From assembly GCF_001591645.1 (NCBI RefSeq), contig NZ_BCVH01000011.1, positions 62,001 through 126,000 of the forward strand: a stretch of DNA of 64,000 bases, in the 5' to 3' direction. The stretch's first letter is position 1, and each line of letters starts with the position of its first letter. Origin of the DNA: Robertmurraya korlensis NBRC 107688. GTDB taxonomy: Bacteria; Bacillota; Bacilli; Bacillales; Cytobacillaceae. This document shows, one piece after another, positions 61,302 through 64,000 of this stretch. Below the pieces are notes generated by a model, which did no database searches, was not told where the DNA came from, and saw only the letters and a list, made by a program, of their open reading frames with translations. The position numbers were made by a program, and so were the translations under genes.

Positions 61302-62456
61302 ATGGTTAATGATTTTAGAAATAGATTGTTAGACAAAGATTTATTTCCAATAAACGCTGCAGGGTATGCAAATAGAGTTAGGGATAAAGCCAATATAATT
61401 ATCTGGGGTAGTTCAGTAACTGGTCAATATGTATATGATTTTTTGAAGGAATTCAATATTGAAGAAAAAGTAAAGTTCTTTGCAGATAATAATAAAACAA
61501 AGTGGGGGGGGGAACAGGATGGCATATCGATATTATCACCCAAAGAGGTAAAGGAATTTGTGAAAAACGATCAAAATACATATGTTATAATCGCTAGTCA
61601 ACGATTAGAGGAGATTAAGCAACAAATGTTATCTCTTGGGGTAAAGGAAGAAAATATTGATATAATAGGATTTCGTCTAGCCTGGGATTATTTACGCTAT
61701 AGGGGTAAAACCCCTCTACAATTAATATATGATTATTTGTATGAATTTGAAGAAGTATTCTCATCTTTAGCGGATGAACGGTCAAGGGATGTTTATCTAG
61801 GTTTACTAAATTATAAGATATCGTTAGATAATAAATACATCCAAGAAATTTACTCACCTTCAGAGCAACAATATTTTGATAAAGAGATAATAGAGATTAA
61901 AGATAATGAAGTTTTTTGTGACTGCGGGAGCTTTAATGGTGATACTCTCGAGAAGTTCATTTCTCTAACAAAGGGTAAATACAGTAAATTCCTAGCTATT
62001 GAAGCTGATAAAGAATTATCTAATATTATTAGGCATAAAGTAAATGAATTAAATTATGAAAGGGTACAAGTTTATAATTATGCCTGCTGGGATAGAAAAG
62101 CTTCTCTAAAATTTGAATCAAACCAATCATCTGGGCATGTTTCATTACAAGGGGATAGTGAAGTAGATGCAGATACTTTAGATAGTATTCTAAAAGATGA
62201 AAATCCTACTTTTATTAAGATGGATATAGAGGGCGCTGAGGAGAAAGCATTGCTAGGTGCATCAAACCTAATTAGGGGTTCTAAACCATTATTGGCAATA
62301 TGTGTATATCATAACTTGTATGATTATTATAAACTTCCGTTAATAATGAAAAGTTTAAATAAGGACTATATATTATTGATGCGTCATTATTCAGAGTTTT
62401 CTGTTGAAACAGTTTGTTATGCTATCCCTAGAGATAGGTATAGCTTATCTATATAG
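61302..62456 (+). CDS. FkbM family methyltransferase with N-terminal nucleotide-binding-like domain (copy 1)
   Basis: 384 aa. Residues 1-130 resemble a Rossmann-like domain (IIIWGSSVTGQYVYDFL, FFADNNKTKWG); residues about 195-384 are an SAM-dependent FkbM methyltransferase with VFCDCGSFNGDTLEKF, FLAIEADKEL, NYACWDRKASLKF and FIKMDIEGAEEKAL. It probably O-methylates a sugar. GAGGTGG site, 23 nt after the acyltransferase gene. Closely related to the next copy. Confidence 0.87.
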   Translation: MVNDFRNRLLDKDLFPINAAGYANRVRDKANIIIWGSSVTGQYVYDFLKEFNIEEKVKFFADNNKTKWGGEQDGISILSPKEVKEFVKNDQNTYVIIASQRLEEIKQQMLSLGVKEENIDIIGFRLAWDYLRYRGKTPLQLIYDYLYEFEEVFSSLADERSRDVYLGLLNYKISLDNKYIQEIYSPSEQQYFDKEIIEIKDNEVFCDCGSFNGDTLEKFISLTKGKYSKFLAIEADKELSNIIRHKVNELNYERVQVYNYACWDRKASLKFESNQSSGHVSLQGDSEVDADTLDSILKDENPTFIKMDIEGAEEKALLGASNLIRGSKPLLAICVYHNLYDYYKLPLIMKSLNKDYILLMRHYSEFSVETVCYAIPRDRYSLSI

Positions 62457-62465
62457 TATAGGATT

Positions 62466-62560
62466 AGCGGGGTTAACCGTAAAAGATACTACATTTTGCT
62501 CAATAAAATTGGTGGAACCCTTTTTTAAAGCTGATGCTAATTAGGATAGGCCGAATGAAC
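62466..62560 (+). pseudogene. Degraded 3' end of the acyltransferase gene (duplication scar)
   Basis: The spacer between the two FkbM genes aligns with the last 100 nt of the gene ending at 61278: AGGATAGGCCGAATGAACCT occurs in both (61250-61269 and 62543-62562). In the copy a two-base loss in the T run shifts frame and a CAG codon has become TAG. The similarity runs on into the ribosome site of the FkbM gene, GGTGGCA. So the tandem unit was acyltransferase tail plus FkbM gene. Confidence 0.85.
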
Positions 62561-62594
62561 CTAGATTAAAATACAAGAACAAGGTGGCAGAGCA

Positions 62595-63758
62595 ATGGTT
62601 AATGAATTTAGAAGTAAACTGCTAGAGCACGATCTTTATTGGATTAATTCTGCTAGTTATACTAATAAAATTAAAGATAAAAGAAATATTATTATTTGGG
62701 GAAGTGCAACTACCGGTCAATGTGTCTTTGATTTTATAAAAAGTTTCGACATTCAAGATAATGTAAAGTACTTTGCTGATAATAATGAGGAAAAGTGGGG
62801 GACTAAGCAAAACGAATTGGTAGTGTTGTCCCCATCGGAAGTGGTTCAAATCAAAGAAGATATACCAGATATTTATATTATTATAGCAGCGGAGCACTTG
62901 GTAGAAATAAGAAATCAGTTAGTATCACTAGGAATTGAACAGAATGCAATTGATATAAAGGGTTTCTGTTTAGCAAAAGAATATTTTGAATTTCAAAAAA
63001 AAGCAACTGCTTACCAAGTTATTAAATCACATATAAATGAATACGAAGAAGTGTATTCTCTACTTGCTGACGAACGTTCAAAAGAAGTTTATTTAGCAGT
63101 TCTAAATTATAAAATATCATTGGATAATGATTTTTTGAATGGTATTTCAAACCCTTCTAATGAACAATACTTTGATAAAGATTTGGTAGTTCTAAAGGAC
63201 AACGAGGTTTTTTGTGATTGTGGTTCCTATAATGGAGATACTTTAGAGTCTTTTCTTAGTGAATCAGGAGGTAGGTATAGGAAATACATCGCTTTTGAAG
63301 CTGACGAGGATATTTACAATGAACTTAATAATAAAATTTTTGTGAATGAGTACAAAAATGTACAAGCTTATAATATTGCATGCTGGGATAAGAAAGCAAA
63401 TTTAAGATTTAAACAAGCACAAACATCTGGTCGAATTTCTGATGCGGGGGAACGCGTAGTAAGAGCAGACTCTTTAGATAATATTTTAAAGGGCAAAGAA
63501 GTTACCTTTCTAAAAATGGATATTGAAGGTGCGGAGGAAAATGCTATTAAAGGAGCAAGTGAATTAATTAGAAATAATAAGCCAACCTTGGCGATATGCC
63601 TTTACCATAGCTTGGAGGATTTCTATAAGCTACCCTTACTAATAAAGGAATTAAATTCGGATTATTCCTTCTTTATCCGACATTATAAAGATATGGTTCC
63701 ATTTGAAACAGTTTGTTATGCAATACCAAGAGATAGGCTCACTTCTGATTTAGAATAA
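62595..63758 (+). CDS. FkbM family methyltransferase with N-terminal nucleotide-binding-like domain (copy 2)
   Basis: 387 aa. Same two-domain layout as copy 1: IIIWGSATTGQCVFDFI and YFADNNEEKWG at the N terminus, then VFCDCGSYNGDTLESF, YIAFEADEDI, NIACWDKKANLRF and FLKMDIEGAEENAI. ETVCYAIPRDR ends both. Divergence from copy 1 is considerable (about half of the positions), so the copies probably have different acceptor specificity. Ribosome site GGTGG. Confidence 0.87.
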   Translation: MVNEFRSKLLEHDLYWINSASYTNKIKDKRNIIIWGSATTGQCVFDFIKSFDIQDNVKYFADNNEEKWGTKQNELVVLSPSEVVQIKEDIPDIYIIIAAEHLVEIRNQLVSLGIEQNAIDIKGFCLAKEYFEFQKKATAYQVIKSHINEYEEVYSLLADERSKEVYLAVLNYKISLDNDFLNGISNPSNEQYFDKDLVVLKDNEVFCDCGSYNGDTLESFLSESGGRYRKYIAFEADEDIYNELNNKIFVNEYKNVQAYNIACWDKKANLRFKQAQTSGRISDAGERVVRADSLDNILKGKEVTFLKMDIEGAEENAIKGASELIRNNKPTLAICLYHSLEDFYKLPLLIKELNSDYSFFIRHYKDMVPFETVCYAIPRDRLTSDLE

Positions 63759-63850
63759 ATTCTTAAAATCCAACATGATAGAATTGATTTTTTTAAAATG
63801 GTCTTTTTAACAAGTTTATATAGATAAAATAATATAGGTGAGGGATTTAA

Positions 63851-64000
63851 TTGAAACCAATAGTAATAGGTATGGTGGGAGCCGGACGAGCAACTGAATT
63901 ACATATGAATGCTTTAAAGCGAGTTAGTGGCATACCTTTAAGATTCAAGACAATAATTGCAAGACGGGAAGAACAGCTATTGCCTGCCAAAGATCGTTAT
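63851..64000 (+). CDS. Gfo/Idh-type oxidoreductase, N-terminal part (runs off the window)
   Basis: Starts at TTG 63851 behind AGGTGAGGG and stays open to the window end (50 codons). VIGMVGAGRATELHMNAL is a dinucleotide-binding loop and FKTIIARREEQL the following strand, as in GFO_IDH_MocA proteins. Third such gene in the island. Partial; product cannot be assigned further. Confidence 0.65.
   Translation, partial: MKPIVIGMVGAGRATELHMNALKRVSGIPLRFKTIIARREEQLLPAKDRY

Noticed and set aside
62457-62594. A short gene between the FkbM copies
   Set aside because: The stretch has no open frame and aligns with the degraded end of the upstream acyltransferase gene.

Overview
The window is chromosomal DNA from a low-GC, endospore-forming Firmicute of the Bacillaceae. 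The strongest evidence is the gene order tagO - yvyE - degS - degU - degV - comFA - comFC - yvyF - flgM - flgN - flgK - flgL - yviE - fliW - csrA - hag, which is the arrangement known from Bacillus subtilis and relatives. AGGAGG-type ribosome binding sites, frequent TTG/GTG starts, SigD-type promoters and Spo0A-like boxes fit this. No rRNA, tRNA, CRISPR array or intact insertion sequence was seen.

Region 1 (1-2.3 kb) holds two related pairs of very small convergent genes, each pair coding for a 53-55 aa and a 43 aa membrane protein. The minus-strand member of the second pair lies behind what looks like a class I cyclic-di-GMP (GEMM) riboswitch. Both minus-strand promoters carry an upstream tandem pair of Spo0A-like boxes, so the module may link c-di-GMP and Spo0A signalling to small membrane proteins.

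Region 2 (2.3-33 kb) is a cell-surface polymer locus. It encodes a ChW-repeat cell-wall amidase, three LytR-CpsA-Psr ligases, GtaB, a giant PA14-repeat subtilase, an LtaS-like phosphoglycerol transferase and GalE. It also encodes a priming sugar phosphotransferase, about eight family 2 glycosyltransferases, two Wzy-type polymerases, one Wzx flippase, the dTDP-rhamnose set (rfbACBD order) and TagO. Together they would build, export and attach a rhamnose-containing teichuronic acid or capsule-like polymer.

Region 3 (33-48 kb) is the conserved regulatory, competence and late-flagellar block. It contains DegS/DegU, a short Sda-like checkpoint gene, DegV, ComFA/ComFC, the SigD-dependent flgM-csrA operon and three tandem flagellin genes. 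Each flagellin gene has its own SigD promoter and a CsrA-type hairpin leader.

Region 4 (48-64 kb) is a flagellin glycosylation island. Two Maf-type glycosyltransferases flank a 116 aa partner-like protein. A legionaminic-acid-type nonulosonate pathway follows (LegB, LegC, PtmE, a LegH/NeuD-like acyltransferase, LegI, LegG, LegF) with two embedded Gfo/Idh oxidoreductases. Next come a GNAT-like acyltransferase and two tandem FkbM methyltransferases, which arose by duplication and left a visible gene-end scar. A third Gfo/Idh gene runs off the window. These genes probably make and decorate a sialic-acid-like sugar that the Maf proteins transfer to the three flagellins.
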